A stretch of 44,505 nt of DNA from Pseudomonas sp. Ga0074129 (lineage in GTDB: Bacteria; Pseudomonadota; Gammaproteobacteria; Pseudomonadales; Pseudomonadaceae), in contig LNDO01000018.1 of assembly GCA_001465025.1 (NCBI GenBank), positions 1 through 44,505 of the forward strand, written 5' to 3'. The number at the start of each line of letters is the position of its first letter. Position 1 is the stretch's first letter. The translations under genes were made by a program, and so were the position numbers. A model generated the notes under the pieces. The model saw nothing but the letters and a program-made list of their open reading frames with translations. It was not told the origin of the DNA and did no database searches. Positions 13,430-22,482 of this stretch are shown here, one piece after another.

Positions 13430-15478
13430 CTATTCCACAATCGCCTTCAACAACGCATCCCGAGCATCCTGGTAGAACTGGATATCGATCTTGGTCGCCA
13501 TGTCGTCAGACAGGTCATACAGCTGACGCCGCGCAGTTACCGGCATTAGAAGTGCGCTGGCGCCCTTTTCCACTGCCAATTCAGCGATGTTTACTGCATT
13601 GCTGATGGGCTCGATCGAGCCTCCCAGATTGATCTCGCCGACAACGATCAACCCACCCTTGACTGACTTTTTCAGCAGACTGCTGCACATGGCGATCAAC
13701 GCTGCCATGCCCAGCTTGGAACCTCGTTTTGCAGCATCGAATGCACGTAGCTGGATGGAGAACTCGTGAGAGCGAGGGTCTCGATCGCCAACCAGCTGAA
13801 CAGACCGTGAATACAGGTTCTGCTCGGCATAGCGTACCGACTCCTTGAACGCCGCCGGCGCGGGATTGTTGAGAATCTTCACCCCGGAGCCTGGTCCACC
13901 GTTAACTTCGATACGGTACAGACCCGCATTGTCGTCGATGTCAGCGCCGCCTTCACTGATAGCCCAGATCTGGCCTGGCTCCAGCGGATCGTCACCAATC
14001 TCGTTGTCAGCTCTGAGTTCGGGCGTGGCAACAAACTTCTCGACGCCATCGTCGCCGATGAAGTAGCTGAAATGGGTGTTACGGAACTCGGCAGCCCCTA
14101 CCCGCTTCTGCTGCTCTTTTACGCGGCGGCGCACTTCAAGGCCCAAACGGGTTGCCCACTCCAGATCCTCGTCGGAGACGGGCATATCCTGGTTGGGGTA
14201 CATCAGTTTGAGCAGACCAGAAACCGTTTTGTTAACGGCATTCGTATCACGGCCGCTAAGGGCACCGCCCAGGTGAACGCGGTTTTGCATCGCTGACACG
14301 CGGCTCTCGAATCTAAGTCGGCTCATGCATTCCGAGAAGAAGTCACTAACCAAACCAAAGTGGTCCGTGGTCAGATCCTTGTTCATCTTCGGTACATCCC
14401 AGCCCGGGAGGTAACAGTGGATGCGATCCATCCAGGCTGTGTCGTCACGCATCTCAGCTGGCAGCGGGCCAAAGAGGTGGCCAACTCGTTGCTGGTGCTC
14501 GACATCCACATCGAAGTTGCCGACAAACACCATGGAGCCATCGGCACGTATGCTCTCCTTGCCGCGGCTGAATTCACCGGACTCCATGTAGCCTTTCATG
14601 ATGTTGATCCCTTCCTTGGTATCGAAGGAGATCCCGCTAACCTCGTCAAAACAGACCACATCGTACTGGCAGACCAGACCGCGCTGCCCGCTGGCGTTGT
14701 TGACGAACATCTTGGCAATGGTCGCCTTGCCGCCCGAAATCAGGTGCGCATAAGGCGATACCTGCTGGAACAGGTGACTCTTACCAGTACCACGAGGCCC
14801 CAGCTCGACCATGTTGTAGTTGCGCTCCACGAAGGGCACCATCCGAAGCAGGATGGCATCCTTGGCACGCTGGGTCAGTGCATTGGATTCCAGACCGATG
14901 GACCGCACCAGAAAGTCGCGCCACTCATCGCTGCTGAAGTTACTGCGTGCCTCCGCCAGGATATCCAGCACGTTGCGCTTGGACATCTGGATTGGTCGCA
15001 GCTCCGAGATGCCAAAGGCGTTGCCCTTCTCTTCAGCAATCACACTGTCGTATTCCAGGGTGACCTCGGCATAAAAGCCACCGGTCAACAGCCGCTCATT
15101 GTCATCGACAATCTTGTCGGGGATGCGGACCCGATTGAGGTTTAGGCTTGGCAGGCTGGCCAGGTAACCACCCTCTTTTTCCACGAACCGCACGCTGACA
15201 ATATCGATCAGCTTGGCCGAACCATCCTTGTAGGCCCGAGCTTTGAATAGCTCCTCCTCGCCGGCGCGCACAGTGCGAGAGGCCAGCTGACGCTGCACAA
15301 TCTCAAGCCCCTCTTCAATCTCTTGAGGGTCGGTCGAGGCGCAATAGCGGCCCAGCATAAATTCGACCACATAGGTCGGTACCGGAAACTGGCGGGCAAA
15401 GGTTCGCACCAGATCCTTTCGGACCAGGTAACCCTCAAAGGCTGTTGCGGCCTTGTGGTCCAGCGTATCCATTTCCAC
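13430..15478 (-). CDS. brxL: BREX protein BrxL (AAA+ with Lon-like C-terminal domain)
   Basis: Hallmark protein of type I BREX, a DNA-binding AAA+ assembly needed for phage exclusion. The 682-residue protein has Walker A 'GPRGTGKS' at 227-234 and Walker B 'VVCFDEVSG' around 285. A C-terminal Lon-protease-like domain (about 560-680) includes 'GLIVVGEINLGGSIEPI'. At the place of Lon's catalytic serine motif (GPSAG) the sequence reads GSKLG, so peptidase activity looks unlikely. The GTG start at 15478 follows the pglZ stop directly, and AGGAG lies 8 nt upstream. An ATG two codons later is an alternative. The length matches known BrxL proteins. Confidence 0.95.
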   Translation of the reverse strand: MEMDTLDHKAATAFEGYLVRKDLVRTFARQFPVPTYVVEFMLGRYCASTDPQEIEEGLEIVQRQLASRTVRAGEEELFKARAYKDGSAKLIDIVSVRFVEKEGGYLASLPSLNLNRVRIPDKIVDDNERLLTGGFYAEVTLEYDSVIAEEKGNAFGISELRPIQMSKRNVLDILAEARSNFSSDEWRDFLVRSIGLESNALTQRAKDAILLRMVPFVERNYNMVELGPRGTGKSHLFQQVSPYAHLISGGKATIAKMFVNNASGQRGLVCQYDVVCFDEVSGISFDTKEGINIMKGYMESGEFSRGKESIRADGSMVFVGNFDVDVEHQQRVGHLFGPLPAEMRDDTAWMDRIHCYLPGWDVPKMNKDLTTDHFGLVSDFFSECMSRLRFESRVSAMQNRVHLGGALSGRDTNAVNKTVSGLLKLMYPNQDMPVSDEDLEWATRLGLEVRRRVKEQQKRVGAAEFRNTHFSYFIGDDGVEKFVATPELRADNEIGDDPLEPGQIWAISEGGADIDDNAGLYRIEVNGGPGSGVKILNNPAPAAFKESVRYAEQNLYSRSVQLVGDRDPRSHEFSIQLRAFDAAKRGSKLGMAALIAMCSSLLKKSVKGGLIVVGEINLGGSIEPISNAVNIAELAVEKGASALLMPVTARRQLYDLSDDMATKIDIQFYQDARDALLKAIVE

Positions 15479-17797
15479 TTATTCGTCTCCTACCAGTGTC
15501 GGCTTCTTCGCCAGCACGTTACCTTGATCATCCAGCAGCACCAGAACCGCTGAGCTGCCCTCAAACTGGTCATCTACTAACAAGCTGCATTTGCCGTCTT
15601 TGAGTGGCTTGCGCTTGGTTATTTCAGAGTCAGGATCAGCTGGGTGAGTCCTTAGCACTGCCAATACGCCATCAGCCGTGGTTTCAGCCTGAATCTTGCA
15701 AGTGAGACCCAACCAACGAATATCCGACAGGGTCGCAGTGACCGCAGATACGGCCGTGACTGCCTTGGTATTGCGAATCTGAATCACCGGCGTCATGCAC
15801 TCCTGCAAGCTCAGGCCACCGTGGTCATAGTTTTGACCGGCCTTGAAGCTGCAAACGCCAGGCGCCATGGCGATGCTGACGGCACTATTCCAATACCAGC
15901 CCACTTGCTGATAGCCCGAATCCACAGAATCCTTGATCACCGCACAACGGCCCCAGCGCGTTTCGGTCAGATGCTTGGGCAAGTCCACTTTCGCCATAGG
16001 CCGGGGAGTCAGTATCCAACCATGGTCAGTCACAATTCGAATCTTGCGCCAACCCGCAGCGATCAGTTCCTCTGCACGCTCGACGACCTCGTCGAGTAAG
16101 GTATCGATGCGTGCTGCGAGCTTCAGGCCCTTAACATGGCCTTCCTTATCAATGTCACCACTTTGCAACCAGGCATTCGAGGCAGGGTCACCTGACTCCC
16201 CCTCTTCCAGATACTGCCAGCCTTTCTCGTCGAGGAACTTGCGCAGGTAGTGCGAGGAAAAGTCCTTGTCATCATCCGCGAGGCTCGGTTCAAAATCCCG
16301 GTCTGTTACTCGGCCGGTCAGCCGATCATGCACCGGCGTTACTGCCGCCTTGGCTGTGGCCGTTACCGAAGGCAATGCTGCCCAGTTCGCGTCCAACTGA
16401 ATTTCACCCAGGCCTTGCAGCTTGGCCGCTAAGCGTTGCGCCGTATCAAAGCGTAGGCCATCAACAAAAAACACCGCCTCACCGGCCACGGCATAATCCG
16501 CCGTAGCTTCATTGATCTGATAATTGTCTGGATAGCCCTTACTACGCACCAGGTTCTGGAAGTTGCGTGTCACACCGTCCAGCCAGGGGGTGTAAATCAG
16601 ATCCAGAAGGCCATGCACCAGTGTCTGTTGACCAGGTGACAGCGGATAAGCCAATGCGCGCAGTGCATGATCATCTGCACGCCAATAGCTCTCGCGATAC
16701 TGGCTCGCCATTTCCTCAGGGTCTGCTCCAGAGAATGTATTGGTGGTGGCTTTAGCGATCTCAGCCAGATGTTCCAGCACTCCTGCCAGGGGAGCCATAG
16801 CCAGGGCATGCCATACCCAGTTACGGCGCTCCGCATGATGGCTCTCAAGCTGAACGATGCTCAGACGCGCTTTCGCCGGATCAAGCTGCAACAGTCCGTT
16901 TAGATCACGTTCAAGCTGCTGCTCTTCAATGGCATTGATAGAAGGGTAACTGGCACCGTTGGCCGCCAAATCTGCCTGCACCTTCAATAGCAGCTGCGGC
17001 AACTGAGGGTAATGCGTGCATGACTCCAAAAAGCGTTGCCAGACACCCTCCCAGACACCCTGACGCTGGCATAGCAGCTCAGCCGCCGTGAGTTCGCCAT
17101 CCAGCTCTGGATTGAAGTGGTACTCGGTTTCGCATATACCGACCAAGGCTTGCCATCGGGAAGACTCCCAGCGTTCACGACAGGCCTGGCTGTCGTTCAT
17201 CCAGCTGAGCAGATCACGTACCGGATCGCTGCTGACCAGCTTGTTGAAGTCCGCTGCTTCAAGGCGTCGATTGCTCAAGTCATCGCGTTCGCTCTCGAGA
17301 ATCTCGGGCAATACACGCAACATGACCTGCTGGGTTTTCTCATCCTTGGCCACATCAAGCCCGGCACCGCCGTTACTGGAGACCAGGAAGGCATTCACCG
17401 TCCAGTCACGCCCCGCATTGCTATAGATCCACCAGCAGCCCCGGTACTGCAATTCAGCCAGCGGCTTGAGCGAGTCAGGACAGGCAGCAATGGCGCGCAA
17501 ATCACGTCGTTCAAAACCTGGTAGATAGACAATAGGCGTCCGGCCAGCTGGCAACTCAACATCTGGCAAGACACCTTCGACCACACATTTAATCCAGATC
17601 GCCGGACCTGTTTTGCGTTCAGGGGCATAGTTGCCCAGCACGATCAGTTCCGGCAGAGCAGCCTGCAACATGGGTAATGCCGACTCCCACTGACGCAACT
17701 TGTCAGTCCAGAGAATGACATTGGGAGCGGCTTGAACATTCGAGTTGTAAGCGGCACTGGCGCGGACTTCATCGGCCAGCAAATCAATCAGTTTCAT
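15479..17797 (-). CDS. pglZ: BREX phosphatase-like protein PglZ
   Basis: Core BREX component with an alkaline-phosphatase-superfamily (PglZ) domain. Of 772 residues, the domain occupies roughly 430-670. Metal-ligand motifs are 'FVDGLRFD' (444-451), 'IVTDHGW' (588-594) and 'YDHGGLSLQE' (657-666). The N-terminal 400 residues are the helical region seen in BREX-1 PglZ proteins, and the last 100 residues form a beta-rich tail. The length fits the shorter BREX-1 (type B) PglZ group, though I cannot confirm the subtype. The start overlaps the HNH gene stop (ATGA) and the stop touches brxL. Confidence 0.93.
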   Translation of the reverse strand: MKLIDLLADEVRASAAYNSNVQAAPNVILWTDKLRQWESALPMLQAALPELIVLGNYAPERKTGPAIWIKCVVEGVLPDVELPAGRTPIVYLPGFERRDLRAIAACPDSLKPLAELQYRGCWWIYSNAGRDWTVNAFLVSSNGGAGLDVAKDEKTQQVMLRVLPEILESERDDLSNRRLEAADFNKLVSSDPVRDLLSWMNDSQACRERWESSRWQALVGICETEYHFNPELDGELTAAELLCQRQGVWEGVWQRFLESCTHYPQLPQLLLKVQADLAANGASYPSINAIEEQQLERDLNGLLQLDPAKARLSIVQLESHHAERRNWVWHALAMAPLAGVLEHLAEIAKATTNTFSGADPEEMASQYRESYWRADDHALRALAYPLSPGQQTLVHGLLDLIYTPWLDGVTRNFQNLVRSKGYPDNYQINEATADYAVAGEAVFFVDGLRFDTAQRLAAKLQGLGEIQLDANWAALPSVTATAKAAVTPVHDRLTGRVTDRDFEPSLADDDKDFSSHYLRKFLDEKGWQYLEEGESGDPASNAWLQSGDIDKEGHVKGLKLAARIDTLLDEVVERAEELIAAGWRKIRIVTDHGWILTPRPMAKVDLPKHLTETRWGRCAVIKDSVDSGYQQVGWYWNSAVSIAMAPGVCSFKAGQNYDHGGLSLQECMTPVIQIRNTKAVTAVSAVTATLSDIRWLGLTCKIQAETTADGVLAVLRTHPADPDSEITKRKPLKDGKCSLLVDDQFEGSSAVLVLLDDQGNVLAKKPTLVGDE

Positions 17798-18393
17798 AGC
17801 AATCCCTGGCGGTTGGCTTCGTACCAGACAAAAGGTGATTTCTTTTTCAGATACTCTGCTGGCAACCCGAACTCCAGATAATCCTGATACCAGCTCGCGC
17901 GCATATCACGACACTGCGTATCGTCCAAACCAAGACGCTCAATGGTTTGCTCAACCAAACGCATGGGTGCAGCAGCTAGACGTGGATTTGGGTAAATGTG
18001 CCCCGTTGAAAGCTGCAACCGAAACAGATCCGGCGCGAGATAAAACGGATCAAGCACATCGCTGTATTCTCGCTTGCGGCTGTTCATCGTCGAACATGCC
18101 AGCCTGTAGTTGCTCCATTCATAGGCGAGGCCCGCATCGGCGGACTTGGCAATGAAATGATCGACACTCCCACCGCCCATCACACGCTCAAAATGCACTC
18201 CCAGGTATGCGCAAATACCGCTGTAAGCCTGGTGTAGATCTGTTAAACAGGCTCGCCAATAGGGCTCTATCTCTGTTTTTGGCGGCAGAGGCCGATCCAG
18301 AGCGATTCCATTTCGTTTGAGATGCGTCAAGCCCTTTTGGCGTACCTTCACATCAAAATCAGCAGGCTCTGGTTGCGCAGCAACAGGGATCAT
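17794..18393 (-). CDS. HNH-type nuclease, Septu PtuB-like
   Basis: A 199-residue protein that looks like the nuclease partner of the preceding ATPase. The motif core is 'GICAYLG' at about 64, 'GGSVDHFIAKS' at about 80 and 'YEWSNYRLACSTMNSRKR' at about 95-112. This follows the beta-beta-alpha metal (HNH) pattern found in PtuB, with His-Asp/Asn residues kept. Two of the usual four zinc cysteines are missing (CAYL for CxxC, CSTMN for CxxCN). The ATG at 18393 overlaps the ATPase stop (TAATG); a GTG at 18402 is possible. It is followed by pglZ with an ATGA overlap. The pairing suggests a Septu-type two-gene module embedded in BREX. The family call is good and the system call is inferred. Confidence 0.72.
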   Translation of the reverse strand: MIPVAAQPEPADFDVKVRQKGLTHLKRNGIALDRPLPPKTEIEPYWRACLTDLHQAYSGICAYLGVHFERVMGGGSVDHFIAKSADAGLAYEWSNYRLACSTMNSRKREYSDVLDPFYLAPDLFRLQLSTGHIYPNPRLAAAPMRLVEQTIERLGLDDTQCRDMRASWYQDYLEFGLPAEYLKKKSPFVWYEANRQGLL

Positions 18394-19667
18394 TACAACC
18401 ACCCCTGCTTTTCACCCACATACCGCCAACGAATCCAGAATGGATCCGTATCGCCCAGCAAGGTACGCAGCTTGGCATCAAGCTTCTTGGCCAGTTCAGC
18501 ATCAATCACTTCTTCAGAAAGGATCTTGGCAGCTTGCTCAAGGGTCTGTTCAGCGGCCAACGATCTGGCACTACCAAGGTCGAAAGCTTCGCTGGTGAGC
18601 CAGCGGGACGCATCGCCCTGGCGCACAAACGTTCGCTTGCGCAGCACCACTTCATCCTGTTCAAGGTCCAGGTCAAACCAGGCGTCCTTGCGCTCAGCAA
18701 ACAGCGGTTCGACCGATGCCATGATCAGCGGGGAATGGGTTGCCGTAATCAGTTGCACATCCGGGCGGGCTGTCAGCTTCTTCATCACCTCCAACAGCGC
18801 CGGCACGATAGTTCGCTGCCAACTAGGGTGCAGATGGGACTCGACCTCATCAATCAGGAACACCACCTGGTGGGTCGGATCCTCACCCAGGTGATCCGCC
18901 GCCTTGCGATGTTCAAGCCAAGCCCAGACGAGGAAATAAGCCAAGGCCATCACCCGCTTCATGCCTGAGGAGGCATGCAGCACCAGCACATCCTGCTTGT
19001 AGGGCATGGTGATGGTGGGAATGTCCCGCACATCATCCAGACTCAGCTTGCCCAACTTGCCCGGCAGCATGGCCTCCCTGGCACTAGGAGAGAGCACCTT
19101 GAGGACACTTTTCAGCAGCTTGAAGGCCTCGCCATCTTCCTTTTGCCAAGTCGCCCAATCCTGGATCAGGCCATTACACAGCACGCTACCGTCATCAACC
19201 AGGCCATCCCACACCTCTGATGAGCTGAACACGAAGGCTGGGCGCCGCTCCTGGACGTCTACATCATTCTTGGTTTGCCAGTAGTTCCGCGCTGGGTCCC
19301 AGACTGCAAAGCTGCCATCACTCATGGCGTAAAGCACCAGACCGGGATTGGCCGGGCGGCCAGAGCGGCCTGTCCAGGCCTCTTCGCGCGGCTGGTAATT
19401 ACTGATGTAACGCTCGTCCTTGCTCTTGCCGCTAAAGCAAAAGCTGATCTCGCCTTCCTGCTTTGCGTGCGGCCTGACTTTTTTACCGACTGTCAGGCTG
19501 CTGTTGAGCTCCGCCGGCCACTTGCGCGTCATCGACCACCAGGCGATATCCAGCAAAAAGCTTTTTCCAAGACCGTTGTCACCGGTAATCAGGTTCAGCC
19601 GCTCGCCAAACTCGAGTTCCATCGAAGGCGCAGGTCCCACATGGGTCAACTTGAGTTCTTTAAGCAT
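18393..19667 (-). CDS. AAA ATPase, Septu PtuA-like
   Basis: A 424-residue ABC/OLD-type ATPase of the AAA_15/AAA_21 group that often acts as sensor in defence systems. Walker A is 'GDNGLGKS' (29-36), Walker B 'VVFLIDEVESHLHP' lies in the middle third, and the switch histidine is in 'ITATHSPLI'. There is no Toprim domain, which separates it from OLD nucleases. The tightly coupled HNH gene makes a Septu (PtuA-PtuB) reading most natural. Other ATPase-HNH pairs, including retron effectors, use the same parts. The start has CCGGAG 6 nt upstream. It lies 51 nt after the DUF262 gene. Confidence 0.78.
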   Translation of the reverse strand: MLKELKLTHVGPAPSMELEFGERLNLITGDNGLGKSFLLDIAWWSMTRKWPAELNSSLTVGKKVRPHAKQEGEISFCFSGKSKDERYISNYQPREEAWTGRSGRPANPGLVLYAMSDGSFAVWDPARNYWQTKNDVDVQERRPAFVFSSSEVWDGLVDDGSVLCNGLIQDWATWQKEDGEAFKLLKSVLKVLSPSAREAMLPGKLGKLSLDDVRDIPTITMPYKQDVLVLHASSGMKRVMALAYFLVWAWLEHRKAADHLGEDPTHQVVFLIDEVESHLHPSWQRTIVPALLEVMKKLTARPDVQLITATHSPLIMASVEPLFAERKDAWFDLDLEQDEVVLRKRTFVRQGDASRWLTSEAFDLGSARSLAAEQTLEQAAKILSEEVIDAELAKKLDAKLRTLLGDTDPFWIRWRYVGEKQGWL

Positions 19668-19718
19668 TTTCTACTCCGGTAAAGTGGCAGCGTGGCCAAA
19701 ACAAGGGTGAATCCATGA

Positions 19719-21506
19719 TCACAAAACCGACAGAGGATACTTCTGCAGCACCTCTTGCACCAAAAGATCCGTGCGTGCCTTGAGCTTATCCACGGTCCAG
19801 CTAGTTTCGTTGACCAACGCCTGGTTCAAGTGCAGGCCATTGTTGTAGCCCACCTTGCGCCCCTGGCTATCCAGCCGGCTCTGTTTTTCAGCAAAGCTCT
19901 TGTTACCCAGCGCGCTGTTGTAGCCAGAGATAGTCAGATTCCCCAGGCAGTGGGCGTAGGTTTGGCGGTGTTGTTCCGCTAGCGCAGCGTCGCCGTTGGC
20001 GATCATCTGTACCCAGGTATCGGGGATGTTTTCACCCTGAGGGAAAATGTGCTCGATCGTCCATACGTACTGCTTGCCTTTCAAGGCCCAGAGATCAACC
20101 CGGGTTTCAAGGGTCATACGACTTTCTTCAAGAGCGCAAAGCACAAAGCGGCAAACAGCCTTGTTGTCTTCATAGATCGGCCCCTTCAGGCTCTTCTCAA
20201 ACTGCTCATCACTGGCGCTTTCGCCTGTCAGGCGTTGCTGGATATGGCTGACCACTGCCTGGCCTTTTAACGCCAACACTGTCTCGGCCACATCCATAAA
20301 AATCCGGGTTAGGTCTCGGGTAGGCGGCAGGTCGGTGGTGTTGCGTCGCACAAAGAAGGCGATGAGGAAATGCACCACCTGCTCCAGGTGCTCCTGCTCA
20401 AGTTCCAGGGTGTCCTTACGCTCAAACAGCACCATCAACAACAGATAGGCTGCGGCACCTTGGATACGATCCAGCGACAACAGCAGACCGGATAGCTTTG
20501 GCTGCTCAGGCACGGCGCGGTAACCCACGATCTGAGCGTAATGGGCAGAGAGCCGGATCATTGCCTGCAGGAAGCTCTCAGCATCATGGGCGATCAGCTT
20601 CTCGTACACCTGCATCAGGTTGGATTTGGTCGCCACCGGCACCGAGACGATGTCCTTCAAATCAGGCTTGAAGGCGTTGTAGTACTGACGGAAGAATCGC
20701 TCCTGCACCGCATAGTCATCACCCAGGGCATCGATGACTTTCTTCCAGCGGTTGTAGTGCTTGTCGATGCTGCCCGAGTACTTCGCTTCCAGCACAGCCA
20801 GTAGCTTGTTCTTGATCAGATCAATGGCCGTCAACGGCACGCCACGATTGTTCAGCGATTCAAACAGCGTGTAGGCATCCGAATGACCGGCCACCTCGAT
20901 CTTGACCAGGGTGGCGGTGTTCACTTTGTCCAGCAGCGCTTGCAAGCCCGCGACTGGCTCACTGAGCTCTTGCAGATACTGCTCAATACGCCACAGAAAG
21001 TGCCGGTAGGCTTTCAGCACACGGCGGTTACCTGCGTGCTGCACCTGCTCCACATCTTCCAAAATCCCAGCTTTGCCGAGCACCGCGAAGTAATCCTGCT
21101 GGTTGTTGTTCTGTACCTGGGGGATCAATCGTGGCTGGTCTGACTTTTTCTTCAGCACCAGCTTGTGCTTGAGGTTATACAACTCAATCTGCTGCTCCAT
21201 GCCCAGGTTGGGCAGCACTCTGAAGCTTTGGTAGATCGCAGCTAACAACAGCGACAAGGTAGTCATGCGCTGCTGACCATCCACCAGCTCCAGGCTTTGT
21301 ACTGACAAAGCGTCTTGCGACTGATTGATGCAAATGATCGAGCCAAGAAAATAATTCGGCTCGTTCTCCAGCAAATCGTCGAACAGTGCATCCCACTGCG
21401 CCCGACTCCAGGTGTACTCACGTTGGTAGCGCGGGATGGCATAAACCACCCCACTCTCGATATCGAGCAGGGTGGAGACTGGGTAGTTATAAACCGACTT
21501 GATCAT
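19719..21506 (-). CDS. GmrSD/BrxU-like DUF262-DUF1524 type IV restriction enzyme
   Basis: A 595-residue fused GmrSD-type protein, the family that cuts phage DNA carrying modified (glucosylated or hydroxymethylated) cytosines. The N-terminal DUF262 domain shows 'IPRYQREYTW' (24-33) and the nucleotide-sensing 'LVDGQQRMTTL' (74-84). The C-terminal DUF1524 domain has an HNH-like site: 'TIEHIFP' (483-489) and 'LGNLTISGYNSALGNKSF' (about 521-538). BREX loci are known to carry such an enzyme, called BrxU, to catch phages whose base modification defeats BREX. Here it lies between pglX and pglZ rather than beside brxC. The start overlaps the DUF932 gene stop (ATGA). Confidence 0.88.
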   Translation of the reverse strand: MIKSVYNYPVSTLLDIESGVVYAIPRYQREYTWSRAQWDALFDDLLENEPNYFLGSIICINQSQDALSVQSLELVDGQQRMTTLSLLLAAIYQSFRVLPNLGMEQQIELYNLKHKLVLKKKSDQPRLIPQVQNNNQQDYFAVLGKAGILEDVEQVQHAGNRRVLKAYRHFLWRIEQYLQELSEPVAGLQALLDKVNTATLVKIEVAGHSDAYTLFESLNNRGVPLTAIDLIKNKLLAVLEAKYSGSIDKHYNRWKKVIDALGDDYAVQERFFRQYYNAFKPDLKDIVSVPVATKSNLMQVYEKLIAHDAESFLQAMIRLSAHYAQIVGYRAVPEQPKLSGLLLSLDRIQGAAAYLLLMVLFERKDTLELEQEHLEQVVHFLIAFFVRRNTTDLPPTRDLTRIFMDVAETVLALKGQAVVSHIQQRLTGESASDEQFEKSLKGPIYEDNKAVCRFVLCALEESRMTLETRVDLWALKGKQYVWTIEHIFPQGENIPDTWVQMIANGDAALAEQHRQTYAHCLGNLTISGYNSALGNKSFAEKQSRLDSQGRKVGYNNGLHLNQALVNETSWTVDKLKARTDLLVQEVLQKYPLSVL

Positions 21507-22480
21507 AATCTGGCGATGACCTCTGCTGTTTTCAGGCGTTCGCCCAGATAGGCTTCAAATGTGAAATCACGCTTCTCAATCTGCTCAACAAATTCATCGA
21601 TCCAGTCACCGGCCTTGTGCTGGAAGCCATCAATCATGGTTTCTGGGGCAATAACACCCACAGGTCGGCTAGCGTAATCTGTCAGCACATTGAGGGCGGC
21701 ATAGCCGTGCTCACCCATCGACACAAAATAATCACTGGCTAGATCCGCAATGGCCTGGCGGAACTTAACCAGCTCATCAGCCCGGCGTGGTTTGATGGGA
21801 GTATCAGAGGCAATGCGCACGTCAAATACCTTGCACGCGAGCGGTAGCATCCAGCGTGCAGGCACATGAAAGCGCTGCAAATTATTCAGCTTGGCGACAA
21901 AGAGTTTTTCTAGCAGCTTGATACCAGCGAGATTCTCATGCCAACGGCGCATTTCATCTTGCAACTGCCGGGTATGGGCAAAGCTGATTTCCACACTTTT
22001 ACCGCCAAAGATCAGCCCATTCAGGCAGATCCACCGGCAAAAGCCGACCTCAAAGCGCAGACGGCGGGTGCGGTTGTAGCTGTTGGTGATACGCACAAAG
22101 GGTACCCAACGGTCGTTCTGCCAGGGCTCAAAGTCGCTTCCTTTGTGAATCAGATCGATATGACAGAACGATCGCGACTTGGGCATGGTCACGTTTAGAC
22201 AGTCCATATCCTCCATCGAGGTAAAGTCAAAAACCTGCTTGAGTGCATCGGCTGCCAAGTCAAACGCCTGACGATTAGTGACCAAGCGATAATCCTCGGT
22301 CACCACTGCAAAGGCATGGTTACTCTCTACATCGACCACCGCTTGGTGACGAGGAAGCGCCTGATACCCGCCGCCTGCAAACAGGTCGTTACCTTGAGCT
22401 GAAGCCTCGATAAAAACCGGCCTCAGCTCGACAGGGAAAAAGGCTACCGCAGGATCCATCGCGGACCATTTACGTTCCAT
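21503..22480 (-). CDS. DUF932-like protein inside the BREX operon
   Basis: A 325-residue protein with the DUF932 layout: 'VVTEDYRLVTN' early on, then 'VRITNSYN' and the core 'RFEVGFCRWICLNGLIFG', which matches the Cys-x-Asn core of the island DUF932 protein at 3176-4144. The two are clearly diverged. No catalytic motif is evident. The ATG comes 2 nt after the pglX stop with AAGGAG 9 nt upstream, and its stop overlaps the GmrSD-like start by 4 nt, so expression is tied to both neighbours. Its role in defence is undescribed as far as I know. It could modulate PglX or the GmrSD-like nuclease, or mark a cargo insertion. Confidence 0.68.
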   Translation of the reverse strand: MERKWSAMDPAVAFFPVELRPVFIEASAQGNDLFAGGGYQALPRHQAVVDVESNHAFAVVTEDYRLVTNRQAFDLAADALKQVFDFTSMEDMDCLNVTMPKSRSFCHIDLIHKGSDFEPWQNDRWVPFVRITNSYNRTRRLRFEVGFCRWICLNGLIFGGKSVEISFAHTRQLQDEMRRWHENLAGIKLLEKLFVAKLNNLQRFHVPARWMLPLACKVFDVRIASDTPIKPRRADELVKFRQAIADLASDYFVSMGEHGYAALNVLTDYASRPVGVIAPETMIDGFQHKAGDWIDEFVEQIEKRDFTFEAYLGERLKTAEVIARL

Positions 22481-22482
22481 GT

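Noticed and set aside
14360-15145. Long plus-strand frame of 261 codons antisense to brxL
   Set aside because: brxL is intact and conserved on the other strand; the plus-strand frame has no motif or ribosome binding site and arises from GC-rich codon bias.
21503-22480. Reading the minus-strand DUF932-like gene as a BREX core component
   Set aside because: It is not part of the six-gene type I core (brxA, brxB, brxC, pglX, pglZ, brxL); it is better treated as an accessory gene.
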